The notes: generated by a model not told the origin, from the letters alone. 64,000 bases of DNA from Astrothelium macrocarpum (GCA_021030915.1 JAGEMR010000011.1:433449-497448); one strand, 5' to 3'. Positions 1 through 12,673 are shown, numbered from the stretch's first letter. A program made the numbers and translations.

Positions 1-700
1 CAAGACTCGACCGGAACGACGTGGAAGCATTGGAGACAGGCTCGTGACTTTGAAAGTGCTTGGCAGATTCACGAGAACAAGTAGTGGCACAGCTGCTGTA
101 GGACTACGATACCACTCTAGCAACAGTAATTCGAGACCAATTCGCCAGAACCGACGCCCGCTTGAGTTCGAGTGGAAGTGCCAATCTGGTGAAAAGTAGC
201 ACAGTAATTGAATTGCGCGCTGATTGGAGCTCTAACTCCTTGTTCCCGCTAGAGGTTGACGGTGAGCTGCATTGAAGAAGTGATGAAAGGGACATGACCA
301 GGTCCCATGTTCGGAGATGCAAGAGGTTCACAGGTTATGGGTTCTCAGCTTGCTGGGAAAATGTCTCCTAGACAAGCTTCACGGTATGTCCGGCTTTGGT
401 ACCATTTTGCGAGGTCTGCAGGAGATTGATGATTCCCAGAACACGGAGCAAAAAGAGTACAGAAGCAAGGAAGGCAGGGACTAAATCGAGTCAGGTTCGG
501 CTGAATCCCTCCAAATTTCACGGCCCGCCTTTAACAAACTTCTCTATAGATGACGCTACTATAACCTGCTGCCTTGTATTTCTACTTTACCGAGTAGATA
601 TGATCCATGTCCTCAATCAGGCCATGATTTCAAGTTTCGCCTGTTGTGTCGTCATCTTCCAAGTCTAAAGTCTCCCGAATTTTTTCAAAACGCAAGCACA
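1..700. other. No gene recognised at left edge
   Basis: Only short open frames without recognisable motifs occur on either strand. The right part must hold the promoter of the Nudix gene that starts at 701. A gene ending left of the window cannot be excluded. Confidence 0.4.
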
Positions 701-1413
701 ATGTCTCTAGGGAATGCCAAAGTCACCTCCACAGAGCCTCTCGTGAGCGAGATATTTGATTCCCGTACCGAATACCACTCAAAAGCTAACAAACTGTCTA
801 GGATCCCTCTCAAGCAAAGTGGACCCGCTTAAACCTTGTCCACTATACCGACCCAAATAACAAGCACCGCGACTGGGAATATGCCTCACGCTCAACCCGT
901 CCCAAAGACAGCGCGATCGACGGCATCGGCATCGTCGCCATCCTCAATGGGCCACCCTCCGCCTCGAACCCCTCTGATACCGCTGGCACCAGCGCACCGC
1001 GCATCCTCCTCCAAAAGCAGTTCCGGCCACCCATCAACAAGATCTGCATCGAAGTGCCGGCGGGGCTGGTCGACGCTGGTGAGACGGGCGCGCAAGCCGC
1101 GGTGCGCGAACTCAAGGAGGAGACTGGGTATGTGGGAACGGTCGATGAGGAGACGCCGGTGATGTTCAACGATCCGGGGTTCTGCAATACGAATCTGACG
1201 ATGGTGCATGTGCGGGTGGATTTGGAGCGGGAGGAGAATCGGCAGCCGAAGGCGGAGTTGGAGGAGAATGAATTCATCGAGTGTTTTACAGTGGAGTTGG
1301 ATCGGCTGTATGCGGAGTGTAGAAGATTGGAGGGGGAGGGATATGCGATTGATGCGAGAGTAGGGACATTGGCGGAGGGGATTGAGATTGCGAGACGGTG
1401 GGGGGTGAGGTGA
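701..1413 (+). CDS. Nudix hydrolase, ADP-ribose/ADP-sugar pyrophosphatase (Ysa1-like)
   Basis: The exons are 701-742 and 802-1413, with an intron at 743-801 (GTGAGC donor, CTAAC branch point, TAG acceptor), giving 217 residues. A complete Nudix box (G-x5-E-x7-REL-x-EE-x-GY) lies at about residues 126-148 and supplies the metal-binding glutamates. Its spacing and the preceding beta-rich region ending in the EVPAGLVD stretch match the ADP-sugar diphosphatase group. The family hydrolyses ADP-ribose and related nucleotide sugars to AMP plus sugar phosphate, normally in cytosol or mitochondria. The ATG at 701 is chosen because it gives the usual fungal N-terminus (T-S-T-E-P-L) and joins in frame across the intron. 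Without splicing the first exon stops within 43 codons. The gene is convergent with CTP synthase downstream. Confidence 0.88.
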
Positions 1414-1861
1414 AATGGGTATTGGACGAGAGGAGACACCGGAGAGATGGAATCAATATGATTGCTATGCACCGAAAGTCAGCTATTGACTTGTGTGCAT
1501 TGGTACCTTGGCGTTGAATCAATACGAATGACGATTCAATCACGGGATAACGAATAGTGCTAATCAACACGGCAACTCAAGGCACATGGCACCAAACGCT
1601 CTCAAATGCGACGCTCCCACCATGATGATTTAAATAGATATTCTAAGATGCAGATCTCAAAACGTGGTGAGTCGAGCTAAATATCTTGAAGGAGGCCGAT
1701 ATAGACAATAAACCCGGTACCATGCAGAAGTCTCAAAATTGGAGTCAAAGTTAGCCACCAACGTCCTTGCAATGCACCAATAAATCAGATTTGAACTTCC
1801 TTTCTTCCTCTCTGTTCGACCAATCTAACGAGCAAGTCATCTCCTCGACAATCACTCCCCG

Positions 1862-4109
1862 TCAAAATTCTCCCAAATCCAGTTTACTCACCCCATTCAC
1901 CAAACCTCCATTCATCCCCGCAGCCGCCGACTTCTTCAACGCCTCCATCTCCAACTCCCTCGTCACCGGCTCCAAAACCCCCGCGCTCGCCGCCACAAAC
2001 CCCAGATACGGCTTACTCGGCTGCAACACCCGGCTCAAATACTCCGGGTGAAACTGCACGCCCACAAACCACTCATGATCCTTCAACTCCACAATCTCCA
2101 TACGCTCCCCCTTCTCATCCTTCCCCACAAAATGCATGCCCGCCTCCTGCAACCGCTCAATATACTCCGGATTCACCTCATACCGATGCCGATGCCGTTC
2201 CCAGATCCCGCCCTCCGCAACGCCATACAGCCTCCTCAGGCGACTCCACTCGCTGCCCTGCTGCCAGCGCGTCTCGCGCAAGCCCAGCCGCATCGTGCCG
2301 CCCATATTGGCGCGGTCGATCTCCGGCATGAACACGACGACGGCATCGTCGGCCTGCGCGTCGAACTCGGCCGACGTCGCGGCCGGCAGCCCGCACCGGT
2401 GCCGCGCGTGCTCGATCACCGCAATCTGCATGCCCAGGCACACGCCGAGATACGGTTTCCCGTGCTCGCGTGCCCAGCGCGCCGCGGCGATCATGCCTTC
2501 CGTGCCGCGCACGCCGAAGCCGCCGGGGATTAGGATGCCCTGCGCGTTGATGACCGAGTGCCATGCCTTGTGGTAGCGCGAGTGGTTGGTGATGGTTTGC
2601 GAGCGCGAGGGCGAGGAGCTGGTGGTGGTGGTGGTGGTGGTGCTGCTGGAGGAGTTGGCGTGGGAGCGGTGCGACGAGGCTGATGAGCCGGAGCGGTTGA
2701 GGATCTGTGATGAGGTGGGCGTGGAGGTCGGCGTGGGCTGCTCGAGGTGTGAGGCGTCGACCCAGGTGAGTTCGAGCTTGCGGTGGCACCGCATGGCCGC
2801 GTGCTCGAGCGATTTGACTACGGAGAGGTAGGAGTCGTGGAGTTCGGTGTATTTGCCGACGAGGACGATGTTGACGGGTTCAAAGTGGCGTTCGAGACCG
2901 ATGGAAAGTTCTTTCCAGCGTTGCCAGGTGTTTTGGCCGCGTTGGTATAGGGCTGTAGAGATCTTGGTGGAGATAGTTGGTGTGAGTGGGGCTGGATCTA
3001 GATTGAGAATATCGCGAAGAAGCTCGACAAGACCTTGTTGTTCGAGTAGCATGGGCACTTGATACGTCGACGGCATGTCTCGGACTCCAATGACCTGGGA
3101 GTTTTCGACTTGACAATACCGAGCGACTTTATCAATAGTGGAATCTAGGAGGGGTATTTCGCAACGACAAGCGATCTAGCTCAGGTATGAGTCAGAATGG
3201 AGCATAGTGTTGAAGGCGCCATTCCAGAATTCGACATACTAAATCTGGTATTAGGCCCATACTCCTCACGCTCTTGATGGCCTGCTGGGTTGGCTTCGTT
3301 TTCTGCTCTCCACCAATCACTGGAATATAAGAAACATGAATTTGAAGGAAATTGTTTCGTCCCGCTTTTCTCCTCAGTTGTATAAGGCCCTCAACAAAAG
3401 GCATGCTCTCAATGTCTCCGATTGTACCTCCCAGCTCAACGATACATACGTCGGGGGTTTCGTTCGTATCGTCCACAGGTATCCGAGCAACCCGCTCGAT
3501 CCATGCCTGGATCGCGTCTGTGATGTGCGGTACGACTTGGACTGTGTGTCCGAGATAGTCGCCTCGTCGCTCCTTTTCAATGACATGCTGGTATATCTTT
3601 CCAGTAGTGATGTTGTTCTCGCGAGTGAGTGTAATGTTAAGGTAGCGCTCGTAGTTGCCGAGGTCAAGGTCAACTTCACCACCGTCATCCAATACGAAAA
3701 CTTCCCCATGTCTATGATTTAGGCACCATAGATTAGAAGCAGACACATATATGTTGGATTGACAATGCGTACTCCTTAGGATTCATCGTCCCGGCGTCGA
3801 CATTGAGGTAGGGGTCTATCTTGATGGACGAGACGTAAAGGACAAGTTAGTATTACAGTTAATCATCACAACGCGTTGATTTTCGAGTTTACATATCTTT
3901 AATCCAATTGTCTTGAGCAGTAAGCCCGTAGAAGAGGCTTTGACGCGTGAAAATCAGCATTGTGCGCCAAAGTGCACGGTGTATGCAAAGGTTTGGGCAT
4001 ACCAATGATGCCTTTTCCCACCCCGCTGATGACGCCTGGACCTTGTAAGCAAGCACTTTCACGGGGAAAATGCTTTTCACTGACCTCCTGAGACTAAGAC
4101 GTACTTCAT
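1862..4109 (-). CDS. URA7: CTP synthase (glutamine-hydrolysing)
   Basis: Six exons are read on the minus strand: 4109-4085, 4035-4003, 3937-3897, 3834-3773, 3711-3240 and 3175-1862, giving 648 residues. The enzyme makes CTP from UTP, ATP and glutamine in the cytosol. The N-terminal synthase domain carries the nucleotide-binding start (MKYVLVSGG, GKG), the IKIDPY metal/UTP segment, the HGEVFVLDDGGE loop and QKTKPTQ. The C-terminal class I glutamine amidotransferase shows GGFG, the catalytic Cys at about 457 (GVCLGMQ) and the QFHPEY histidine. About 50 extra Ser/Thr/His-rich residues (about 356-409, with a run of seven Thr) sit between the domains, making it longer than the usual 570-600. The fourth exon is joined by an AT-AC intron at 3835-3896. 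All joins keep frame. Confidence 0.95.
3835..3896 (-). other. Candidate AT-AC (non-GT-AG) intron in CTP synthase
   Basis: Between the codons for G-L-K and V-S-S-I-K-I-D-P the 62-bp intervening sequence starts ATATGTAAAC and ends CTTTAC. A perfect U2-type branch point TACTAAC lies 12 nt before its end. Keeping the highly conserved protein requires these borders. The only GT-AG choice that restores frame (GT three bases in, AG inside the IKID codons) would delete the conserved K-I-D residues. The motif looks like a U2 GTATGT donor with G1 changed to A and the last G changed to C. Confidence 0.8.
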
Positions 4110-4790
4110 CTTGGCGACGCCAATGGTGGCTCGGTGGATAACGGTGACGGAAAAAAAAAGAAGACCTCGAGGTACTCGGAGTGGAAGAATTGTTGTGGTG
4201 GTGGGGCGCGGGGCAGCCGCAGCACTCCGACTTGTACCTGGGGGAAATCGCTAATATTTGTTGTAATGACTGGCAAGCTCCGTAAAAAAAAGGAAAACAG
4301 ATACTTATAAAAGGGAAGTCCTAGAAATACTTGTATAATAGATTCTCGTGGCCTTGGTGAGGGTTTCATGGATATAAGGTCCTCACATGTTCCAGAGAAA
4401 CATCACTCTTGCTGGTGACAGAGTTAAGCATCGCTCTTCACCAGCTTGTGGAAAGTAGTAGTTAAATACATCGGGGTATGGAGTAGATACATAGAGGCTT
4501 CCATACAACTGGAAGAAGTCCTCCTCTTGATAGTGAAAGTTGAGAATAATAGATACTTTTGGGATAATAATAGGTCACCGACCCTGTAGTCATCCAATTG
4601 AGATTCAAAACTCGCCCACTTTCTTGTTCCGTAACGAAATGACTAAAATGCTGCGCTTTTAAGACTGCCGGTGCTTGCTTGAGGAAGCATATCCAGATTG
4701 GTGGCGCATAAAGAAAACAAGTAAACTCCGAAACTTTTTTTACCTGTTTACACATCGAAATAGGGTATCGGCCGTATAAAATGCGCACCT
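4110..4790. other. Gap between CTP synthase start and VelC end
   Basis: No gene is seen. The stretch should contain the CTP synthase promoter and 5' leader and the 3' end of the velvet gene, since both are transcribed leftward. Confidence 0.5.
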
Positions 4791-6220
4791 TCAAGGGCTC
4801 CGTCGCCGCTTTCCCTTACCCTTGCTGCTCGTATCGTCAGCGTCGTCAACACCTTCATCATCCTCTTCCTCTTCGGGGCTCTTTCCTTTTCCGGATTTTT
4901 TTTCATTGCCTTTTTTGACTTGGATGTTACACCCTTGTGCTTTCAAAACCTTGGTTAACGCGCTGCTCGGCCTCATCCCTGGAAAATCCTTTGCTGCATA
5001 GACGGTGAACACGTCAGACATTACGTTGGCCAAGAGGGGATTTGTGCCTCCGACAGGAAGATTCAGTGGATCAATTCGCATCAGAACGAAACGAAGCCGA
5101 TATCTGCCGGGTTGTCGACATGATAGGTCCGGAAAGCAGAAAAAACAGCTGTCGACGCCTTTATCATCCTTGGCAACTGCGGGTGAGGAAACCACCTGTC
5201 CCATGAGTTGCCTCGTGGGTCGTCTTTGGTCAGGGACTACTGGCGTTTCGGCGTCTCCGGCCTCGTTCCAAAGCGTGCAATGGACAACATTCAAGTTATA
5301 CTTCATCTCCTCCCAGTCCAACCGGCCGTTGGCAGGGTCTGTGACGCGAAGCTCGAGTATTGGTGGTGGATCAATCACGCGACGGTCACGCTCTCCATAG
5401 CCGCACGCTCGCGCTGCAATTGGCTGTTGGCGTATCTGCAAATGATAATCGAGATGCCTGTGAAACTTGATGAGGACTAGAACCTACTATGATAGCTTAG
5501 AAGCACCTACATGATTTGTTTTGATGGCTGTTGAGAGGTAGAGCCGGCAACGGCCAGACCGCTCGAGGGCGCAGAAACTGGAGCAACGCCTTGACTGGTG
5601 GAGTAGGGCTTTCCATAAGACTCGTGGCTTCTTTGAATGTCGGTATAATTTCTTGGGTCCCTTGCAGTACTGAGTTGACGTGGTGGTATTTCGTACCTGG
5701 GAGTTGACCCTTGCGGGATCTGCTTGGTGACGTCTGTTCTCTCGCCATGTCTGGAAGAGCTGTGGTAGGATTGGTGCTGCTGTAAGTCGCTGTCACGCCG
5801 TATCGCCGGAATTCGCTCCGTTTGCTGCTCGATCGATCGTGCTGAACCATATGCCGGTCTGATCTGAGGAATTTGACCTGGGGATGGCGTTATTCGACCA
5901 AGGGGATTGAGAGGTGGCAGAGATGGCTGCGACCAACGCTGCGGTGCAGACTGCGGTGGACGAAGTTGAATGGCCGGTAAAGGTTGGCTGGGTGCGACTT
6001 GATTCGACGCCGGTGGTAGCACAAAACCTCGATCACCCGGGCCTGGAACCACAATGGAGGGTAGTGGTGGCGGTAATGAGGGTGGTGGTAACCGAGGTCG
6101 AGGATGGCCGAGAAATGACGGAGGAGGAAGTAGTGGAGGTCTTTGAGTCTCAGCCATTCCACGTGCATGGAAAGATGACTCTCGTGAACGTGTCGGTGAG
6201 GATGGAGGGCTTTGGGGCAT
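4791..6220 (-). CDS. velC: Velvet-domain regulator, VelC-like
   Basis: Exon 1 is 6220-5511 and exon 2 is 5457-4791, with an intron at 5458-5510 (GTAGGT donor, ACAG acceptor), giving 458 residues. The first 230 residues are Pro/Ser/Gln-rich and look disordered. The velvet domain (about 244-405) starts at IRQQP and carries ARACGYGERDRRVIDPPP, CFFCFPDLSCR and the FTVYAAKDFPGM segment. A Lys/Glu/Asp-rich basic tail follows. Velvet proteins bind DNA through an NF-kappaB-like fold and control development and secondary metabolism, often as dimers. The Pro-rich N-terminus with a C-terminal velvet domain is the VelC layout. VosA has an N-terminal velvet domain and VelB carries a long insert, neither seen here. 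The start is the ATG at 6220. The in-frame codon two triplets upstream is TTG. Confidence 0.88.
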
Positions 6221-9200
6221 GTGCAAGCGTGGCTATCGTCATATAGCGTCTGCATGCATCCACTGCTGGGGTGGAATTCTGCTCGGCACGTTGGGGCATC
6301 CCAAAAGAAATTCAGGCACTCAAATGCAGCAGAATATAACGAATACCCGCTCCGATGGAAATCGAGTATGCAAACTACAGCTCGGATGGGTGCGGGCAAC
6401 GTCGTTTTTATCAATTGAAGAAGGCTCGACTGGACAAGAGCCGGACAGAACGTGGATATGCAGCCGTATGCAGGCTAGCAAGACGTTTCTTCGTTCTAGG
6501 ATTTCGTGGTAACCTGGTTTTACAACGCAGCTCCCCGGGATATCGCTCAGATTCAGCTAAGGAAAAAGGATCAGGTATGTTGTCTCGTGAATTAGTGGTC
6601 GAATCCCAAACGTATGCATACTGGCACGGCTGGATGAGACGGTGACAGTAGGGTAGAAGCAAACAACTTTTCACATGCAGATGAGACAGTGATCAAAGGT
6701 GTGCTGAGGTGGTGGACATGCTCGGCGGTAAGACGTGGGAGAAAAAGGTGTCCTGGCGGGGAGGGGGGAAAAAGGGATCAACCCAGACCTATGGCTCTTG
6801 ACAAGCATGCAATGAGGCCAGCACTAAGGCTCTGCAGTGTCCTGGAGTTGAGGCACAACAGTGAAGGGACAACGCCATACATCGACACAAACATGGAGAA
6901 GAGGTCAGCGAGAGGACAGGGCCAGATTCGGCAAGCTTAGCCCGTCTAGGGGCGGGAAAATTGGGCACCGGTGGGAGCCAGGATCCAGGCTGCAGGCGCT
7001 GGGTGGAGAGGAATGCAGGTAATATGTAATATCCAGACCAATGGCCAGCGCCGGCGCTTGTGCAAGGCCCCAGGGAGGAATGCTTCGTCTGTATTGCCAG
7101 CGGGCCGACAGACGACCACGCACCTCCACATCTGCAACCACGACCGTCTGAACCCGGAAAGCTTCAGAGCGCAGATGCTGCATGCTCGCGCTAAGTCTGT
7201 TGGAGCTGCTGAAATGCCAGATCGTGGGGATGCTGCTGCAGCATGCGGGAACGCCGCCAGCTGTCGCGGTAGTACACCCGCACGTTTGAAGCACGCCGCC
7301 GAAACGGGAACAGACTTTGTCCAAGTAGCTGGCTAGGCACGCTGGGATGAGAGCCACAGGAAGCGCGGTCGTACGGGCAGCGACGCCGTGTCTCAGCCTC
7401 GAGCTGCTCGTAACGTCCGTCCAGAACAGCCGGCACGCTTTCTGCTCAAAACCCGGAAGTGGAATCAGTCTAGTAGGCATGACTTTCCATCTCGGCCAAA
7501 TGTCACTTCGGCAGTAGCCGCGGCGCCGTCAACGTTTATTTCAACATCCTGGCCCTTCCAGCTGCCGGGACAATGTTTTTACTCTTTTTTTCCGAGCACG
7601 TCTGGACAGCGGTTCGTGCGAATTTCCGCCGATGATACGATCCATGTTGCCCTTTCCAGGAACCCTTCGGACCAGATGGAGAACCAAGCTCGGCCTGCCA
7701 GATCTTCGAGCTTCCAAGAATCGACCTGACGGTGCGTGATCCTGGCCCATAAAACAACGTCGTTCCCGGACGTTGTTGCTGTGTGCCCGGCCTGTCCCAT
7801 GTGTCCCTGGTCCGGCCCATACTGTCGGTGGTCTGACTAAGGCTTTTGCGCCATTCCTTCTGAACTTCACCTGACGAGAATGGCGCGCTCCAGGAGTAAG
7901 CGAACCCCTTGCGATGCGGACCGTCGAGAAGGCTTTGGGCACCAACTGTGACCGACGCGGTACGGGCCAACGGCTCTTGGAGAAAGTGGAAAATGCACAT
8001 TCTATACGCATTCCAAACTGGTCCGCATGACACAACCTGGTCGGTGCTCCACATGTGGCCCAGCGTGGCCCAGCGTGGCAACGCTCCGACCTTCCACTAC
8101 GAGCACATTTACAGAGTCAATCGACTTGATGGGGAAGCGGCGCGACAAACCCATCAACCAAATGGTCTGATTTCGGACTTTTGTAGACTAGTCTTCCAGC
8201 CCTAGCGCCTAGCCAAGTGGCCTGATTCTGGCTAGCGTCGACAGCTCTGGCTATCTGATGCTGACCTTTGGCCTCCGCTAGCACTCATCTGTGAATCGTC
8301 TAGATCCAAAATCTGAGAAGTGCTATACCGTGAATTTCCTTTTTCACCGAACACGCGATTCCATGCCAATTCCGGCACATTCTCAACAAAACCCATCACT
8401 TTACTTTTGCATCGGCAGATATACGATTTGGAATTGCTATGCAATCCTTTCTTTGTGCGGGGAAATAAACTTTAAGCATTCATGGCTGGGGAGGTGTGGC
8501 GAGGTTGTTGTCTTTCTACTACTAATAGAGACAACTACAGAACGGATTTAAAGCCTGATCGCCGGCCAGGAACTCTCTTTGAGGCAACTCAGCTCCGTTA
8601 AAGGAATCGTACAGACTCTGCTAGGTCTTGTAGAGGCTAGCCGACTCCTTGTGGAGTTAATTGACGTATCAGTGTTTGCAAAATTTCGACGACTGCATTT
8701 CTTGCAACACTAGCGGCCGGATATTAACAAGTCCTTTGTAGAGACATTCGGAAAGCCAAAGCATCGGTAGCTTACCTTGTGGTCCAGGGGTCAAGGCCAT
8801 TCCTGGTCATTGTAGATCAAGAGAATCTGAGAATGCTGGCTTATCTCTCAAAGCTAAGCTTTACAAAGTCTAGTTTAGCGGTCTCAATAGAGCCATTGAT
8901 TGGCGCTCCGACCCTGGCTACCCAATTCTCACGTTGGTCAGAGAACAACACGTCCAAGGCTCAACACGCAACTGGATGCATACATTAAAAGATTCTGAAC
9001 AGACGATCAGTTCTACACAGTGCGCGATAAAACTGCATTTCTCAGACAATTTATCATTAACAATCCATCTTGATTCTTCAACAGCATTGCTCAGAGAGAC
9101 GGAGCCTGGAAAATGTTACGACAAAAGTCAAATTGAGTTCTACCAGAACCGATTATTCATGTTACCTTTGAGTTGGTCCACCTTTCCTTTCTGGTAATAT

Positions 9201-11390
9201 TAGCCGAACTCGTTAACAATCCAATCAGATGAAAACCTGCAGTCGGGCTCACCAACTGGGACCATTTACGGTGTGATATATAAGCAAGTGACGCGAAGCT
9301 AGGTAATTTTCAAGCGCCTACCTTTCGGTAGATAGCTGAAGAGGTACGGTACCGTAGTGTATTTCAAGATTCGTATTCGATCGCTTACGCGTGATTATAA
9401 GACTTCCGCGGAGCCGAAGGCAGCAGCATCCTGTGCTTGGAAGGCAGCATTTGCCCTTTACATGAAACAAGAATGAAGTTGTTGGTGGTACTGCAGCGCA
9501 GGAAGATACGTGCTTTTCATGCAATCTTTGGGAAAGTCGTCCTTAATAATTGCCTGTCTATAGGCATCTGAGAGGTTAGCGGGGATTACACTTCAGAAGC
9601 ACTTTTCTTATCAAAAGAAAAACTAAACGGCTTTTTAAAGCGGCATTCCCACAGTGAGCCAATAGTTAGGTTTCGTTGAATAAAGTTGTTCGAGACCTTC
9701 TCGTTGTGCATAACTTGCTGCAGGCAGTGCAGCCTCTTCGTGAGAAACTGCACTCCTAGAGGCTAGCGCCGTGACAGGACGCAGGCAAAACTTGCTTTTG
9801 AAACTCCAAAGCAAAAGCAGACGCGCAAGTCTTGTAATGGATGTCAGTATGTTTGGGCTCGATCCAAGGCATTCAGTCCGATTCTGACAAAATCAGAGAC
9901 CTTGGCAACACAATATGATAGGATGGAAGTTTCCATTTGGCGTGAAATGCGGGAAAGTAATCCATCAGGTATGAAAAGACCAAGTAGGTTCTCCGGATGA
10001 GTTTTATGGCTCGAGTAAGTCAAGCATGAATTATTCATTGTAGACTGTTCGGTGTACTTTCTAACCTGAGATGGTGAGAAATATATTATTGTCTCTCATG
10101 ATTAAGCTAACAATCATGATCATTACTACGTGCAAGCAACAATATTCGCGCCTGATCTAGATGACATATTCCTTCAAACAATGTACACCGAGGTCTATTC
10201 CGTAAATGATGGGCTCTCTGTCTGGACGTGGGTTCCAACCAAGGTATCACACAGAGTTAACGACTCCTTATCTCCTTAATTTGTAATGTAGACGGCAGTG
10301 ACGGATCTACATACTACTCAAAAAAAAAAAACCGCAGACGAAGCTGTCTCGTCTTCAAACTCAATTTCTCATTCTTTGGTCACGGTAACCGCGTTAAACA
10401 TGAAAAATTTCAGACGTCGTCGATAGTCGATACAATCCCAATCCACATTGCCTCATTTAACTCACTTCAGGAGCGGGCTGGCACCGAAGATTGCTTACAG
10501 GAGAGCTTCCAATTTCGGGCATTGCAACTCACCTTCTTGATAATGGAACATCAATCCTAATTGTTCTCAGATTTGAGGGACATTAGAACGATAATCAAAT
10601 GTTCTCGGGACATGTCTCCAGGGTTGATCCCTATTCAAAAAGTCGACTGAAGAACTAGTGTTGGGCAGCAGGACGGTCTCTTCAAGCGCATTGTAGCGTG
10701 CCGTTCCATCCAAACTGGATATCCAGGTGAGCCTCACAAGTTAACGGTTTTAGGGTAACAGCTCAGGTCTTCACGCGCATGCGGTTGTAACCGAACGATA
10801 ACCCTAATATCCCCTGACATAAATCTGGTGGCTCTGAAGATTTACCCTGGGATCATTCCTCACACCGGCTAATTATTGTTTTTGTAGATCATCATTTTTG
10901 TTGGTCAATGCGCCGTCAAAGCTGCGGACCGAATGTCGACTCACCGATTCTTCACAATCCCATATTCGGCATGTATTTTTCCGAAGGCCTCCTTATTCTT
11001 ACTTACCCAGGCAAACATGGTAACTAGTTGCACCCAGACACTATCGCACGAATCTCGGTTTGCTCGTATCAAGGAAGTGAAATGCTACTTGACGGGTACG
11101 ATAGCATGACTCATGGGAACTTCTCGGAGGCATGACTCGTCAAAGATCCTTGTGTAAATTTCTTTTTTTTAGGGACCCAGAATCCACACGAAGGATGCCG
11201 TAGCCGTCAGGCTCAGCCGCTTTTTGTGATCTGCCCGCTGCTTATCTTCAGCCCCTAAGCCCCAGTCCGATCTTGACAACAACCCGGCAACCGACGAAGA
11301 CGATCTTCTCTGCCGTGATTCCTTCATACTTGGGCATTCTCTTGCGCATTTCATGTCTGGAACATTATGAGCACTCGCTATTCCGCTCTG
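6221..11390. other. 5.2 kb gene-free region upstream of velC
   Basis: No open frame here has recognisable motifs, splice-consistent extensions or repeats. Composition is normal and not RIP-like. Because velC is transcribed leftward from 6220, this is its upstream region and may hold a long leader, distal regulatory sites or unrecognised non-coding transcripts. A tract of A residues lies near 10320. Confidence 0.4.
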
Positions 11391-12673
11391 TCACTTCAAG
11401 TAGAATTCCACCACTTCGTCTCCGTACCATTTGCGTCCCACATCTTCATGGCTTCTGATCCACTTGCGCAACTGAGATTCCCCAAGGCTATCCCAGCGTG
11501 GATCGAGAAATGTTGACACTGCAGTGGTCGATCCTGCATCGGCTTCGATAGCATGCTGATTCCGCAAATTCCGAACAGAATGGGGTATATAGGATCGAAC
11601 CTCTGAGACTGTCATGTCAAGCGGGAGACCTTGAAAGAAAGGTATGGAGTATCTTGGATTAGACGTAGAACTTCGAGCCTAGCATTATGTTAGATTTTGA
11701 ATTTGATTATTTTCCAGGATAACATAAGACCTTCACTCGGTGTATTGTAGCCTTGACTGCACCTTCAGTGGCAGCTTCCAGTGCGTTCCCGAAATTCACG
11801 ACGAAGCTACCTGGTATTGGAGGAGCTTCGATCCATTTTCCATCAGGCCCAAGCACCTCCAAGCCTTCTTCTTTGCCGACTTGATACAGGAAGGTTAACC
11901 AGCCAGAAGAATCTTTGTGAGCGCCTACACCTTGGCCTTCTGGCCCAGAGTGTGTGGTGGAAGAATTGGATGGGTATTTGATAAGTTTGATTCGATGTTG
12001 AGGTTGCACATCGCTTTTCCAAAAATTATCAAACGTCCCAACAGGAATATCGAATGCTTCTTCAATAAGGTGCACAAAGCGATACGATAGTCGTTGAACC
12101 TCGTCATGATATCTATGAAAGCTTTCATTCAGCGCCCAAACTCGAAATTCAAAATGTCGCATACGAATCGAAACGTTCTTCGGCAATTATTATTACTCAC
12201 TGCATATAAGCCTGTTGAAAACCCGGCACCCTTTCTTCTGGTGGCCATTGATTTGGGCCACGAAGTCTCCAGTAAAGCTCGCTATACCGCGTCTTTGCAA
12301 AGTTTGAATCTTCGAGACCGTTTGTGTTATCCCAGATCGCAGGCACGTCACTGCCGAAATCCCACTGTTCTCTTAGATCTTTCTCGCCCAGAGTTATCTC
12401 TTCTGCAAAGCCGCTGTAACCTAGGAAATGTGGCGAATGCTTCTTACTGGATTGATTTTTCAAATCTGATGGTAGATCGAAGACAGTCGGAAGCTTGTCA
12501 ACTAGGTTATCAATAGTACACTTGCTGACGCCGTGGTTGATTATATATAGAAATCCAGTATGAAAGAGGGCTTCTTGTAGCTGAGAAAGAAGTAGATGGC
12601 GAGAGGAAGGCACGAGTGCTTGAGAAAGATCCAGCACCGGAATTAGCGGAGAGGATGATTGATTTCCATTCAT
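11391..12673 (-). CDS. 2-oxoglutarate/Fe(II)-dependent dioxygenase (isopenicillin-N-synthase-like fold)
   Basis: Exons are 12673-12201, 12112-11731 and 11678-11391, with introns at 12113-12200 and 11679-11730, giving 380 residues. The N-terminal DIOX_N part begins with IPVLDLS and contains GFLYIINHGV. The Fe(II) triad is H223-x-D225 (GAHKDSSG) and H282 (TIHRV), and the 2-oxoglutarate-binding R294-x-S296 pair is in RYSIPFF. Members oxidise small molecules, often in secondary metabolism or nucleobase/flavonoid-type reactions. The substrate cannot be read from sequence. The second intron uses a weak GTCTTA donor. GTGAAG six bases upstream would also keep frame but drop the conserved Val after HR. 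The gene is divergent from the CAP protein gene, with 810 bp between the starts. Confidence 0.88.

Noticed and set aside
2048..2831. Open frames opposite the CTP synthase last exon
   Set aside because: They are Pro/Arg/Val-rich shadows of a GC-rich coding exon with an obvious real product on the minus strand.
3835..3896. GT-AG alternative for the fourth CTP synthase junction
   Set aside because: Using the GT at 3893-3892 with an AG inside the next exon either shifts the frame or removes the conserved K-I-D residues needed for catalysis.
6221..6226. Upstream start for the velvet gene two codons before 6220
   Set aside because: That codon is TTG. The first in-frame ATG is at 6220.
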